From positions 1-64,000 of the forward strand of contig CAYXBV010000002.1 in NCBI GenBank assembly GCA_964463425.1: DNA of 64,000 nt. The letters run 5' to 3'. The notes beneath the pieces were generated by a model. That model was given only the letters and a program-made list of their open reading frames with translations, did no database searches and was not told the origin of the DNA. The position numbers were made by a program, and so were the translations under genes. Of the stretch, positions 33,228 through 42,762 are shown in pieces (position 1 is the first letter of the stretch; every line of letters starts with the position of its first letter). The DNA comes from JAHJHG01 sp964463425. Lineage in GTDB: Bacteria; Patescibacteriota; Microgenomatia; UBA8517.

Positions 33228-33692
33228 TTATTCAGTCGCTGGCGCTGACTCGGTTGCTTCAGTCGAAGCTGCCGGTGCCATGACTCCCCCTTTCTTAGTT
33301 CCATATCTGCTCCTTGATGTTTTTCTACCAACCACACCCGCCATGTCGTATTTTCCTCTAACGATTTTATATTTAACTCCTGGTAAATCTTTCACTCTTC
33401 CTGCACGAACCATAACGATCGCGTGCTCGGCTAGCTCGTGTCCTTCTCCTTGAATATAAGCAGTAACCTCTTGCTTGTTGGAAAGCCTTACTCTAGCCAC
33501 TTTTCTCAAGGCTGAGTTTGGTTTTTTAGGAGTCATTGTTCTCACTTGAAGTACAACTCCGCGTTTAAAAGGAGCTGACAATTCACTAAACTTTCTGTCT
33601 TTAGCATTAAACCATCTTCCCAAAGCGGCTTTTTGAGTTTTTTTCTTGGTCTTTTTTCGACCCTTTCTGACTAACTGAGATGTTGTTGGCAT
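33228..33692 (-). CDS. rpsL: Ribosomal protein S12
   Basis: 154-residue decoding-centre protein. MPTTSQLVRKGRKK, the streptomycin-site loop TPKKPNSALRKVARVRLSN, and GVKYKIVRGKYDMAGV are standard, with Lys at the classic K43-equivalent site. An extra Ala/Ser/Thr/Glu tail of about 20 residues (ending TEATESAPATE) is unusual. It lies 27 nt after rpoC. Confidence 0.96.
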   Translation of the reverse strand: MPTTSQLVRKGRKKTKKKTQKAALGRWFNAKDRKFSELSAPFKRGVVLQVRTMTPKKPNSALRKVARVRLSNKQEVTAYIQGEGHELAEHAIVMVRAGRVKDLPGVKYKIVRGKYDMAGVVGRKTSRSRYGTKKGGVMAPAASTEATESAPATE

Positions 33693-33719
33693 AAATGTTT
33701 TGCTATTTTACAACTAAAC

Positions 33720-36700
33720 CTATTCTTGAGACAAGGTGGCTCTTTCCGGAGTCGTCGGAATAAGTCTTCCAATAATAACGTTTTCTTTTAATCCTCTAAG
33801 AAAATCCTCTCTCCCTAACAAAGCAGCCTCCGTAAGAACATCGGTTGTTTGTTCGAATGAAGCAGCCGACAACCATGATTCCGTATAAAGAGCTCTTCTT
33901 GTAATTCCCAAAATAACTTGTTGAGCTGAAGCAGGTTCTCCTCCGGCGGCCAATACCTTCTCGTTTTCTACCTCAAACCTTGCTTTCTCTAGTAATTCTC
34001 CTGGTAGCAAAGGTGTGTCGCCTGAAGTAATGACCCTTACTTCATCGCTCATCTTTCTAATAATCACCTCAACGTGTTTATCGTTAATCGGAACTCCCTG
34101 AGATTCATAAACACCTTGAATTTCTCTTGCTAAGTATTTTTGAGCTGACCTTAATCCTCTAACAGCTAATATTTCCTTAATATCTAAGGATCCGGAAGCT
34201 AGTTGAGTTCCAACATCAACAAGTTGACCTTCCTCAACTGCGAGTTTGCTAGTTTTAGGAATAAGACATTCTCTTTCTTCTTTAGGTTTAACAGATACAG
34301 AAGTAATCGTTATCTTGTTACCAGCCTCTGTGTCGTCGATTCTTACTTTTCCTGATATTTCTGCCAAAGGTGAGAGAATTTTTGGCGTTCTTGATTCAAA
34401 TAACTCTTCTATTCTTGGTAGTCCTTGAGTAACGTCAATTCCAACAACTCCTCCTGTGTGTTTTGTTCTCAAAGTAAGCTGCGTTCCTGGTTCACCAATT
34501 GATTGAGCGGCAATAACACCTACTGGTGTGCCCACTTCAACCATTTGTTTATTAGAAAGATCCAATCCATAACACTTGGCACACATACCATATCTAGCTG
34601 AACAAGTTAAAGGTGAACGAAGGACTACTTCTGCTATTCCAGCTTTATCAATCTTTTGAGCCATTTCTTCATCGATTATTTCTCCCTTTTTAACAATTTT
34701 CTTTTTACCTTTAGGGTTCACTATAGCTTCGGCCGCCGCTCTTCCTATGATTCTTTTTATAAATGAATTTGGTCTTATCGATTTCTTTATTGTAATTCCC
34801 TCATCAGTGCCACAATCTTCCATTCTGATCAAAACATCATGAGCAACATCAACCAATCTTCTAGTCAAATAACCAGCGTCTGCTGTTTTTAACGCAGTAT
34901 CTGTTAATCCTTTTCTGGAACCTCTAGATGAAGTTACGTACTCGAATACAGAAAGCCCCTCTCTAAAGTTGCTCCTAATTGGAAGTTCAACAATTTTCCC
35001 TAAAGGATCAACAACAAGACCTCTGGCAGCAGCTAGCTGTTTTACTTGGTCTCGAGATGTTCGTCCTACTTTTGCATCAATAACAATCTTAAGAGTGTTG
35101 TTGGGGTCAAGAAGATCCCACGTTTTGTCTGCCAAATCTTCCGTTGTATCTATCCAAATCTCCTGAGAAAGTCTCTTTTTCTCTTCCTTGGTAATTAATC
35201 CTTGAGCAAAATTCTTTTCTATCTCTGTTATCTTTTTATCTGCCTCTTTCATTAATTTGGCCTTATCAGGATGAATTGTGGCATCGGAAACACCGAAGGA
35301 AATACCAGAAATTGTTCCCCCATAAAAGCCTAGTGTTTTAATAGCATCAATCATTTCGACTACAGCCGATTTTTCGACGGTGGCGTAGGCTTTAGTAAAT
35401 AATTCTTTTATTACTGTTGAGCTTGCCGGTTTATTTACAAAATCAAAACCTTCAGGGAGGGTTTCGTTAAACAAAATTCTCCCAGCGGTTGTATCTATCA
35501 ATTCGCCTTTTATTCTGACCGTAATCTTTTGTCTCAATCCAATTCTTTCTGCTTGCCAGGCAGTAATTGCCTCTAACTCGTCTGTATAAACTGAGTTAGT
35601 TTTTTTAATTTTTTCATCTATTTTTGTTAAGTAATAAACACCAAGTGCCATCTCTTTGCTTGCAGGTGTTGAAACAGGTGATCCGTCAGCTGGTCGCAAT
35701 AAATTAGACTCTGGAAGCATCAAATCCCTTGCTTCCTGAATGGCTTTCTTTGACAAAGGAACATGAACAGCCATTTGGTCACCGTCGAAATCAGCATTGA
35801 AACCAGAACAAATAGCTGGATGAAGCCTGATAGCTGCACCCTCAATTAAGACTGGATAAAATGCTTGCATGGAAAGCTTATGGAGTGTTGGCGCACGATT
35901 TAGTAAAACAGGATGGTCTTTGGTAATTTCTTCCAAAATATCAAATACCTCCGGAGGTTTCTTTTCTAACATGTTTTTTGCACTTTTTACGTTCGGTGCA
36001 ATTCCCCTGGTTATCATTTCTCGTAATACAAAGGGTTTAAACATTTCTAGAGCCATATTTTTAGGTAAACCACACTGGTTAAGGTTTAATTCAGGTCCAA
36101 CAATAATTACTGAACGACCAGAATAATCAACCCTCTTACCAAGAAGGTTTTGTCTAAATCTTCCCTGTTTCCCTTTAAGCATGTCTGACAACGACCTTAA
36201 CGGTTGTCTACCTCGACCTCTTCTTGTTGCCTTTCTTTGTGAAGCATCAATTAAAGAATCAACTGATTCTTGAAGCATCCTTTTTTCGTTTCGTAAAATA
36301 ATTTCTGGGGCACCAAGTGATATTAAATGTTTTAGACGATTGTTTCTATTAATCACTCTTCTGTAAAGATCATTTAAGTCACTTGTAGCAAATCTGCCAC
36401 CAGAAAGCTGAACCATTGGTCTCAAATCTGGAGGCAAAACAGGAACTACCTTCATTATCACCCAAGCAGGATCAACCTTGGCCCGTCTAAGTCCGTCGAT
36501 TATTCTAAGCCTTTTGGTAAGTTTTACATAACGAGCGCTTCCTGTTTTAACTTCATCTAATTCTGCCCTTAGAGCTACTGACAACTTGGCTAGGTCAACT
36601 TTTTCAATTGCAGCGCGGACTGCTTCTGCACCCATTTTAGCCTCAAAAAACTCGGTTGCCCCATGAATTGACAGTTCATCATATTCTTCTTCACTTAGAA

Positions 36701-37445
36701 TAGACCAAACTTTTAGACTCTTAACAAGTGACGTTAGATTACTAAATAATTGCCCTGTTCTTTCGAGAGCTTCTGTCTCTTCTTCTTTAACTGCAGCCTC
36801 TCTTTTTCTTAAATCAAGATCTATTTCAGAAACAGTAAGCGCTAGTCTTTCTTTGTCTTTTATTTTACCTTTTGCTTTGTCTTTTGACTCCTTTGCCTCC
36901 TTTACAACATGTTCTTTTTGTTCTGCGTAAATTTCAGCAATTTCTTTTGCTCTCTCTTTTTCAGCAATTTCCAAATTCTTAATAGCTGTTTTACGACCCT
37001 TTTCTTTTGCTTCTACAACCAAATATCTAGCAAAGTAGATAACTTGCTCAATTGCCCTAGGAGGTACACCTAAAATAAGAGATATCTTAGAAGGTGCACC
37101 CTTGAAAAACCAAACATGAACAACCGGAGTTGCTAAACTAATGTGGCCCATTCTTTCTCTTCTAACTCTAGACTGGGTTACTTCTACTCCACATTTATCA
37201 CAAACAACACCCTTGTATCTGATTCTTTTATACTTACCACAATAACACTCCCAGTCTTTTGCTGGTCCAAAAATACGTTCATCAAAAAGTCCATCTTTCT
37301 CTGGTTTTAGGGTTCTGTAATTTATTGTTTCTGGCTTAGTAACTTCCCCACGAGACCATTTCCTCATTTCTTCCGATGAAGCGAGCCTAATTCGCAAACT
37401 TTGAAAATCAGTAAGTGTTCTTAAATCTGATAGTGGTTCTGTCAT
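33720..37445 (-). CDS. rpoC: RNA polymerase beta' subunit
   Basis: 1241-residue catalytic subunit. The N-terminal zinc finger shows CYCGKYKRIRYKGVVCDKCG. A charged coiled insertion follows (about 150-240). The active-site NADFDGDQMAVH carries the three catalytic aspartates. The second zinc site is C...CSARYGMCAKCYG, and the trigger-loop region and C-terminus (AAQSIGEPGTQLTLRTKHTG) are present. It starts 1 nt after the rpoB stop. Confidence 0.98.
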   Translation of the reverse strand: MTEPLSDLRTLTDFQSLRIRLASSEEMRKWSRGEVTKPETINYRTLKPEKDGLFDERIFGPAKDWECYCGKYKRIRYKGVVCDKCGVEVTQSRVRRERMGHISLATPVVHVWFFKGAPSKISLILGVPPRAIEQVIYFARYLVVEAKEKGRKTAIKNLEIAEKERAKEIAEIYAEQKEHVVKEAKESKDKAKGKIKDKERLALTVSEIDLDLRKREAAVKEEETEALERTGQLFSNLTSLVKSLKVWSILSEEEYDELSIHGATEFFEAKMGAEAVRAAIEKVDLAKLSVALRAELDEVKTGSARYVKLTKRLRIIDGLRRAKVDPAWVIMKVVPVLPPDLRPMVQLSGGRFATSDLNDLYRRVINRNNRLKHLISLGAPEIILRNEKRMLQESVDSLIDASQRKATRRGRGRQPLRSLSDMLKGKQGRFRQNLLGKRVDYSGRSVIIVGPELNLNQCGLPKNMALEMFKPFVLREMITRGIAPNVKSAKNMLEKKPPEVFDILEEITKDHPVLLNRAPTLHKLSMQAFYPVLIEGAAIRLHPAICSGFNADFDGDQMAVHVPLSKKAIQEARDLMLPESNLLRPADGSPVSTPASKEMALGVYYLTKIDEKIKKTNSVYTDELEAITAWQAERIGLRQKITVRIKGELIDTTAGRILFNETLPEGFDFVNKPASSTVIKELFTKAYATVEKSAVVEMIDAIKTLGFYGGTISGISFGVSDATIHPDKAKLMKEADKKITEIEKNFAQGLITKEEKKRLSQEIWIDTTEDLADKTWDLLDPNNTLKIVIDAKVGRTSRDQVKQLAAARGLVVDPLGKIVELPIRSNFREGLSVFEYVTSSRGSRKGLTDTALKTADAGYLTRRLVDVAHDVLIRMEDCGTDEGITIKKSIRPNSFIKRIIGRAAAEAIVNPKGKKKIVKKGEIIDEEMAQKIDKAGIAEVVLRSPLTCSARYGMCAKCYGLDLSNKQMVEVGTPVGVIAAQSIGEPGTQLTLRTKHTGGVVGIDVTQGLPRIEELFESRTPKILSPLAEISGKVRIDDTEAGNKITITSVSVKPKEERECLIPKTSKLAVEEGQLVDVGTQLASGSLDIKEILAVRGLRSAQKYLAREIQGVYESQGVPINDKHVEVIIRKMSDEVRVITSGDTPLLPGELLEKARFEVENEKVLAAGGEPASAQQVILGITRRALYTESWLSAASFEQTTDVLTEAALLGREDFLRGLKENVIIGRLIPTTPERATLSQE

Positions 37446-37446
37446 G

Positions 37447-40400
37447 TTATTTTGAAACCTTCTTTTTTTTCTTCAAGTCTTCACTCTCGGCGCTTTTTAC
37501 CTTTTTGTCAACATCTTTTTTCGTATTTTTCTTGGCCGAACTCTTTTTTACTTCTTCTTTTTCCGTCGATACTTCTTTTGGTACTGACCTTTTACCCTTT
37601 GCCTCCAAAGAAAGACCGAGAGCATTAAGTTCTCTTACCAAAACCTTGAAGCTCTCCGGGACTGTTGCTTCAGGAATTTCTACACCCTTGACTATTGCCT
37701 CAAAAGCGCGTGCTCTTCCAAGAATATCGTCAGACTTTATTGTTAACATTTCTTGTAATGTATAGGCTGCTCGATGTGCCTCCAGTGCCCAGACTTCCAT
37801 TTCTCCCAATCTTTGTCCACCCATTTGTGCTTTTCCTCCGAGCGGCTGTTGTGTAACAAGAGAATATGGTCCTGTGCTTCGCGCATGAGTCTTGTCCTCA
37901 ACCATATGCTTAAGTTTCAATATGTAGGCTATACCCACAACTGTTTCTTCTCCAAAATGTTCACCAGTTTTACCATCACAAAGCCTTGTTTTTCCGTGAA
38001 TGGGAAGCCCAGCAGAGGATAGCTCTTTTTCAACAACATCTTCTCCAATTCTGTCGAATACTGGCAAAGCTGCTTTTTCTTCTTTCTCAAACAATGCCCA
38101 ACCCAAATGGGTTTCTAAAAGTTGACCCAAATTCATTCTGGACAAAATGGAAAGTGGAGAAATAATTATATCCACAGGTCTTCCGTCTTTCATGTATGGC
38201 ATATCTGCGGCTGGCATTATCTTGGCAATAACCCCCTTGTTTCCATGACGACCAGCAATTTTGTCTCCAACATTAATTTTTCTTATCTGAGCAACCTTAA
38301 CAAAAACCTTTTTTAAGGCTCCTGGGCCAAGATCGTCACCTTTTTCTCTATCCAATATCCTAACTCCGACCACAGTACCTCTTTCTCCGTGAGGAACCCT
38401 AAGAGATGTATCTCTTACTTCTCTTGCTTTTTCACCAAATATGGCTCTGAGCAATCTTTCTTCTGCTGTTAATTCAGTTTCTCCTTTTGGAGCAATCTTC
38501 CCCACTAAAATATCACTAGGTCCAACTTCGGCTCCAACAACAACTATTCCATCTTCAGCTAGGTTTGCTAATTCTGTTTCGGCAACGTTAGGAATATCTC
38601 TGGTAAGCTCTTCTGGACCAAGTTTCGTATCAACTACTTCTGCGTTATATTCTTCAATATGAATCGATGTCAATAAATCATCCTTAACAAGCCTGTCAGA
38701 AACTAAAATGGCATCTTCAAATCCATATCCTTCGAAAGAAGCATAGGCAATAACAAGATTGCGCCCCAAAGCTAATTCTCCGCCTTCTATCGATGGACCA
38801 TCTGCCAACAAATCGCCCTTTTTAACCTTTTGTCCAGGCTTAGCAACAACTCTTTGGTTATAACTGGTTGATTGAGAAGTTCTCCTAAACTTCATTAAAT
38901 CGTATACTTCCGTCTTTCCGTCGTCAGTGATTTTAACACTTTCTTTTTCCCCATTTTTATCCAGCTTTTTGCTTAATTTAACCTCGATTTTGTCTGCATC
39001 TGCATAAGTTACTGTTCCTGCGTGGCGCGCCCTAATAACCCTACCCATACCTTCTGCAATTGCCTTTTCCATCCCCGTTCCCACAATAGGTGATTCTGGA
39101 CTAACTAATGGTACTGCCTGACATTGCATGTTTGATCCCATTAGAGCCCTGTTTCCTTCGTCGTGAGCTAAAAATGGAATTAAAGAAGCTGATGCGCCAA
39201 TTACCTGCCTTGCGCTTATATCAACCAAGTCAACAAGATTAGTTGGCCCTTCAGAAACCGAACCTTTAAATCTAAAAGGTACTCTTTTTTCAATTATGTA
39301 TCCGTATCTATCCGTCGTTATGCCTGAATGGGTGATGTGATAATTTTCTTCATCATCAGCTGAAAAATAGATTATTTCGTCGGTTACTTTTATTTTCGTT
39401 GCTTTGTCTTTTTTGGTCTTTTCTACTTTTCTATAAGGAGTTTCAATAAAACCAAATTCATTAACCTTGGCATAAAGAGACAGGTAAGTAACAAGTCCGA
39501 TATTTGGACCCTCAGGCGTTCTTACGGGGTCAATCCTTCCATATTGAGAGGAGTTAACATCACGAATGGAAAAAGAAGCTCTTTCTCGACTTATTCCTCC
39601 TGCTCCCAACACTGAAACTCTTCGAAGATTATCTATTTCACTTAAAGGATTTGTATCATCCAAAATTGTGGACAACTGATTACTTCGGAAAAATTCGTTA
39701 AGTGAAGCAATTAATGGCCTCGCGTTAATTAAATTAGCCGGAACAGGCCTGTCGTCTGGAGAAATAAGGCTCATTTTCTCTTTAACGGAACGTTCTAGTC
39801 TTAATAATCCAACTCTAAAAGCATTTGTTTCAACTAATTCTCCAACTCTTCTAAGTCTCCTGTTAGACAGATGGTCAATATCGTCAATTCTGCCTTCACC
39901 ATTTTGGAGCCCGAGAAGATAACTGATGGCACCAATTATGTCTTGTCTTGTTAAAACCCATGTTGCCTTTTCATTTGGAAGCGATAATTTTAATCTCTTG
40001 TTAATCTTAAATCGACCAACTTTGCCTAACTCGTATCTCCTAGGTTCAAAAAACATGTTTTCAAAAAGGTTTTTTGCGTTTTCATATACGGCCGGTTCGC
40101 CTGGTCGCATTTTTTTGTATATTTCTATTAATGCTTCTTCTTTGTTTGTGGTCGGATCTTTTTCTAATGTTGCCTCTATATATTTATGGTCAACATCTTT
40201 GTCTGCATCTTTAAAAATTGCAAGAATTTCCTTGTCTGTTTCAATTCCCATGGCTCGCAAGAAAGCTGTTGCAACCACTTTTCTTCTTCGATCAATTCTG
40301 GCCGCAATCACGTTATTTTTCCCAACTTCAAATTCTAGCCAAGATCCATGTAGTGGACGCATTTCAGCTTTGTGAAGTATGCGCCCCGAAGATCGATCAA

Positions 40401-40827
40401 GCTCTCCAGAAAAATATGCCCCAGGAGATCTTACTAACTGATTGATTACAGTTCGTTCAATACCATTAATAATGAATGTTCCCCTCTCTGTCATTTGAGG
40501 TACGTCGCCAAGAAAAACTTCTTGCGTTGTTTTTTTGCCGGTTTTTTTGTTTACTAAAGTAGCCGTAATCCTGAGGGGAGATGAGTATGTTATCCCTTTC
40601 GCTGAAGCTCGCTTAACACTAACTGCTGGGTCACCTAAAAATGTTTCACCCAAATGTAGCTCCCAGTTTTTACCAGTAAAATCACTAATTGGAGTAATTT
40701 CGGTTATTTGTCTAGTAATACCTTCTTCTAAGAACCTCCCCCACGATTCTCTCTGAACAAGCGAGAGATCGAGTTCGGGCAAATTACCTTCTTTTTTACC
40801 AAAATTGCGACGTATGGTTTGGGCCAT
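37447..40827 (-). CDS. rpoB: RNA polymerase beta subunit
   Basis: 1126-residue catalytic subunit. The rifampicin-site region is FFRSNQLSTILDDTNPLSEIDN with RRVSVLGAGGISRERASFSIRD, then IDPVRTPEGPNIGLV. The C-terminal block has GGKAQMGGQRLGEMEVWALE and AAYTLQEMLTIKSDD. About 45 Lys/Glu-rich residues follow the usual end and terminate in KKKKKVSK, which is unusual for this subunit. The promoter and structured leader are described separately. mltG lies upstream rather than the usual rplJL genes. Confidence 0.98.
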   Translation of the reverse strand: MAQTIRRNFGKKEGNLPELDLSLVQRESWGRFLEEGITRQITEITPISDFTGKNWELHLGETFLGDPAVSVKRASAKGITYSSPLRITATLVNKKTGKKTTQEVFLGDVPQMTERGTFIINGIERTVINQLVRSPGAYFSGELDRSSGRILHKAEMRPLHGSWLEFEVGKNNVIAARIDRRRKVVATAFLRAMGIETDKEILAIFKDADKDVDHKYIEATLEKDPTTNKEEALIEIYKKMRPGEPAVYENAKNLFENMFFEPRRYELGKVGRFKINKRLKLSLPNEKATWVLTRQDIIGAISYLLGLQNGEGRIDDIDHLSNRRLRRVGELVETNAFRVGLLRLERSVKEKMSLISPDDRPVPANLINARPLIASLNEFFRSNQLSTILDDTNPLSEIDNLRRVSVLGAGGISRERASFSIRDVNSSQYGRIDPVRTPEGPNIGLVTYLSLYAKVNEFGFIETPYRKVEKTKKDKATKIKVTDEIIYFSADDEENYHITHSGITTDRYGYIIEKRVPFRFKGSVSEGPTNLVDLVDISARQVIGASASLIPFLAHDEGNRALMGSNMQCQAVPLVSPESPIVGTGMEKAIAEGMGRVIRARHAGTVTYADADKIEVKLSKKLDKNGEKESVKITDDGKTEVYDLMKFRRTSQSTSYNQRVVAKPGQKVKKGDLLADGPSIEGGELALGRNLVIAYASFEGYGFEDAILVSDRLVKDDLLTSIHIEEYNAEVVDTKLGPEELTRDIPNVAETELANLAEDGIVVVGAEVGPSDILVGKIAPKGETELTAEERLLRAIFGEKAREVRDTSLRVPHGERGTVVGVRILDREKGDDLGPGALKKVFVKVAQIRKINVGDKIAGRHGNKGVIAKIMPAADMPYMKDGRPVDIIISPLSILSRMNLGQLLETHLGWALFEKEEKAALPVFDRIGEDVVEKELSSAGLPIHGKTRLCDGKTGEHFGEETVVGIAYILKLKHMVEDKTHARSTGPYSLVTQQPLGGKAQMGGQRLGEMEVWALEAHRAAYTLQEMLTIKSDDILGRARAFEAIVKGVEIPEATVPESFKVLVRELNALGLSLEAKGKRSVPKEVSTEKEEVKKSSAKKNTKKDVDKKVKSAESEDLKKKKKVSK

Positions 40828-40861
40828 TAATTATAGTTTCTAAAGCAAAAAAATTGCAAGG

Positions 40862-40883
40862 AAAAAGCCCAAGAAAACTTGGG
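40862..40883 (-). terminator. Attenuator-like terminator in rpoB leader
   Basis: CCCAAG/CTTGGG (40868-40873 with 40878-40883) with a TTTT loop, then CTTTTTCC on the minus strand. It lies 35 nt before the rpoB ATG. A second stem, GCGTAC/GTACGC (40907-40912 with 40897-40902), precedes it in the leader. Confidence 0.6.
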
Positions 40884-40921
40884 ACAAAGATATTCAGCGT
40901 ACTTATGTACGCCTAGCGTGG

Positions 40922-40949
40922 ATTATAGCACCGCAGACTTTCTTGTCAA
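40922..40949 (-). promoter_or_regulatory. Promoter of rpoB operon
   Basis: TTGACA (40944-40949), a 16-nt spacer and TATAAT (40922-40927), with TGC before the -10 (extended). It gives a leader of about 85 nt. Confidence 0.85.
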
Positions 40950-40963
40950 CCATGTCTTTACTG

Positions 40964-40993
40964 TTAATTGTTGCAGTTACCTTCAACAATTAA
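40964..40993 (-). terminator. Stem-loop between mltG and rpoB promoter
   Basis: A perfect 10-bp stem, TTAATTGTTG/CAACAATTAA, with a 10-nt loop, 14 nt upstream of the rpoB -35 and 14 nt after the mltG stop. There is no T-run, so it may be a weak terminator for mltG or a binding site near the rpoB promoter. Confidence 0.35.
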
Positions 40994-41007
40994 ATGTCGT
41001 GGCACGA

Positions 41008-42003
41008 CTATTTCCCTAAATATTTCCGCACATTTGAATTGTGTCCATCCAGTGTTTCCGCATAATGAATTTTTCCATCTCCGTCATGAAGATAGTACAA
41101 ATAAGAGGATTCGGTGGGATAAATTGCGGCCGAAATAGAAGATAAACTCGGATTGGCAATTGGAGCAGGCGGAAGCCCTGAGTATTTGTAAGTGTTGTAA
41201 GCTGAATTAATACTCAAATCCTCTCTTGTAATGGTGGGCCACCAATTGCACTCCGACCCCGCCCGACAATTTGCGCTTGCGATAGCATACTGAACGGTTG
41301 CGTCTACTTGAAGACCCATTCCAATTTCAAGCCTATTTAACAAAATCCCCGCAACGACAGATCTTTCTTCACCCTTTTGTGTTTCTCTTTCTATAATTGA
41401 AGCTAAGGTGACAACTTGATCTAATGTGTATTTTGAAGCATTAATGTCTGCTTCCATTTGGGCATTAATTTTGCCATCAAAAATTGTGAGCATTTTATTT
41501 GCAACTATTGAAGCGTTAACCGCTTTTGGGAAAAGATAGGTGTCGGGAAACAGAAAGCCTTCTCTGTTAGCAGTAATTGCCAAAAATTCTTGCCTAAAAC
41601 TGTCTGCCTCTAATTCATCCCTCTTCAAAGCATCTATATACCTTTCGACCACTTCTTCTTGTCTTAACCCTTCTGGAATAGTTACCCATTCTTCGACTGG
41701 TCCACTGGTTAACTGATCAACTATTTTAAATAAAGAAAAATTTGGAGCTAATAAATATTCCCCGGCTTGAATCCTTTTTGATTGAGCAGTCAACTGAACA
41801 TAAAACTTAAAAGCGAGCGAACTTTTAACAAGGCTTTGGTCTGCCAATTTGTTTCCGATTCTTGAAGCGGAATATCCTTTGGGAATTATGAAACTCTGTA
41901 ATTCCTTATTCGTAGAAACAGGTTTACTATTTTGATTCCACCAAAAAAAGCCGCCAAAAGTAAAAGAGATAATTAATAAAACTGGAATTATAAAACGCTT
42001 CAT
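41008..42003 (-). CDS. mltG: Endolytic murein transglycosylase MltG
   Basis: Cleaves nascent peptidoglycan strands to set glycan length. 331 residues: an N-terminal membrane anchor (about 4-22), a LysM-like segment (IPKGYSASRIGNKLADQSLV), and the YceG catalytic domain with the conserved Glu in TLASIIERETQKGEERSVVA, then NRLEIGMGLQVDATVQYA and PTESSYLYYLHDGDGKIHYA. TATAGT lies 6 nt before ATG at the end of the upstream gene, so it may also start its own leaderless message. Confidence 0.94.
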   Translation of the reverse strand: MKRFIIPVLLIISFTFGGFFWWNQNSKPVSTNKELQSFIIPKGYSASRIGNKLADQSLVKSSLAFKFYVQLTAQSKRIQAGEYLLAPNFSLFKIVDQLTSGPVEEWVTIPEGLRQEEVVERYIDALKRDELEADSFRQEFLAITANREGFLFPDTYLFPKAVNASIVANKMLTIFDGKINAQMEADINASKYTLDQVVTLASIIERETQKGEERSVVAGILLNRLEIGMGLQVDATVQYAIASANCRAGSECNWWPTITREDLSINSAYNTYKYSGLPPAPIANPSLSSISAAIYPTESSYLYYLHDGDGKIHYAETLDGHNSNVRKYLGK

Positions 42004-42010
42004 TTACACA

Positions 42011-42211
42011 CTATACTTCTTCGAGAAGGGCACGTCGATATTTCTTAGTTTTGGAATTATAAATAAATATCCTTCCGCATTCACACGTCACCCTTTCTGT
42101 TCCATCTCTTTGTTTTTCTCTTTTGCTACCCAATAATGGCTTTCCGCAACCAACACATCTTCCTTGAGAAAGGAACCAAGCCTGAATCGGAGCAATTGCG
42201 TTCTTTAGCAT
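42011..42211 (-). CDS. Small zinc-ribbon protein
   Basis: 66 residues, not recognised. A short hydrophobic N-terminal helix is followed by CVGCGKPL and CECG, a four-cysteine set able to bind one zinc, and a basic end. It lies 7 nt upstream of mltG, so the two are probably co-transcribed. An extended -10 (TGCTATACT) lies 6 nt before the ATG. Nucleic-acid binding is possible, but nothing shows it. Confidence 0.65.
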   Translation of the reverse strand: MLKNAIAPIQAWFLSQGRCVGCGKPLLGSKREKQRDGTERVTCECGRIFIYNSKTKKYRRALLEEV

Positions 42212-42217
42212 AAGGCG

Positions 42218-42223
42218 AGTATA
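42218..42223 (-). promoter_or_regulatory. Extended -10 of zinc-ribbon/mltG genes (leaderless)
   Basis: TATACT preceded by TGC, ending 6 nt before ATG. No Shine-Dalgarno. Confidence 0.55.
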
Positions 42224-42251
42224 GCATAATTAGCCAATATTTTTAATCAAA

Positions 42252-42287
42252 AGAAAAAGCCCTGTGGATTAAATCATCACAGGGCTT
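42252..42287 (-). terminator. Intrinsic terminator of the receiver gene
   Basis: A 10-bp stem, AAGCCCTGTG/CACAGGGCTT (42257-42266 with 42278-42287), followed on the minus strand by TTTC and TTTT. It ends the single-gene receiver transcript 18 nt after its stop codon. Confidence 0.85.
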
Positions 42288-42304
42288 TAGCCATAAAGAG
42301 GAGG

Positions 42305-42697
42305 TTATTGTTTTTGAGCAGATTCATAGCGCTTAACCAAATTTTTTAGTCTCGCTACCATGCCCGTCGTTGTAAAGGGTTTCTCCATAAGGTCGTCCGC
42401 TCCTGCGTTGAGAATACTGGCATTACGTGACCGCTCCAAATTTGAAAGAACTAATATTGGAATTTTTGAATCTTTTGAAATGTCGTGTATGGCCTGAATA
42501 GTTCCAATCAGCGATACTCCCAAAAGAGGGTGTTCTAAAATAATAGTTTGCGGTTGAGTTTCCTGCAAATATTCCAAGAGTGCTTTCTTCGTGATAACCC
42601 AATCGATTTCAACATCCTCCGGTTTCAAGTCTCGAGTCAGTTCTTTGTACCGTTCTTCATTTGAAGACAACATTACAGCAAGAATAGGTTCCGACAT
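42305..42697 (-). CDS. Stand-alone degenerate response-regulator receiver protein
   Basis: 130 residues with a CheY-like fold signature: hydrophobic strands ILAVML, TIILEHPLLG and IPILVLSN, then AGADDLMEKPF with the conserved Lys-Pro. The acidic pair after strand 1 is replaced by SSN. The phospho-acceptor Asp is Glu (ILEHP), and the switch Thr is Ser. It therefore cannot be phosphorylated in the usual way and may mimic the active state or act as a protein-binding module. There is no output domain. I start at the ATG 6 nt after GAGGAG. It has its own promoter and terminator and no kinase nearby. Confidence 0.8.
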   Translation of the reverse strand: MSEPILAVMLSSNEERYKELTRDLKPEDVEIDWVITKKALLEYLQETQPQTIILEHPLLGVSLIGTIQAIHDISKDSKIPILVLSNLERSRNASILNAGADDLMEKPFTTTGMVARLKNLVKRYESAQKQ

Positions 42698-42710
42698 TTT
42701 CATCTCCTCT

Positions 42711-42725
42711 CTTTGATTATCAAAG
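42711..42725 (-). promoter_or_regulatory. Inverted repeat before the receiver gene
   Basis: CTTTGA-TAA-TCAAAG, a 6-bp inverted repeat directly upstream of the Shine-Dalgarno (GAGGAG). It could be a protein operator or an mRNA hairpin controlling initiation. Confidence 0.35.
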
Positions 42726-42762
42726 GGCTAATTTTATCAATTAATTAACTTGCAAGACACAG

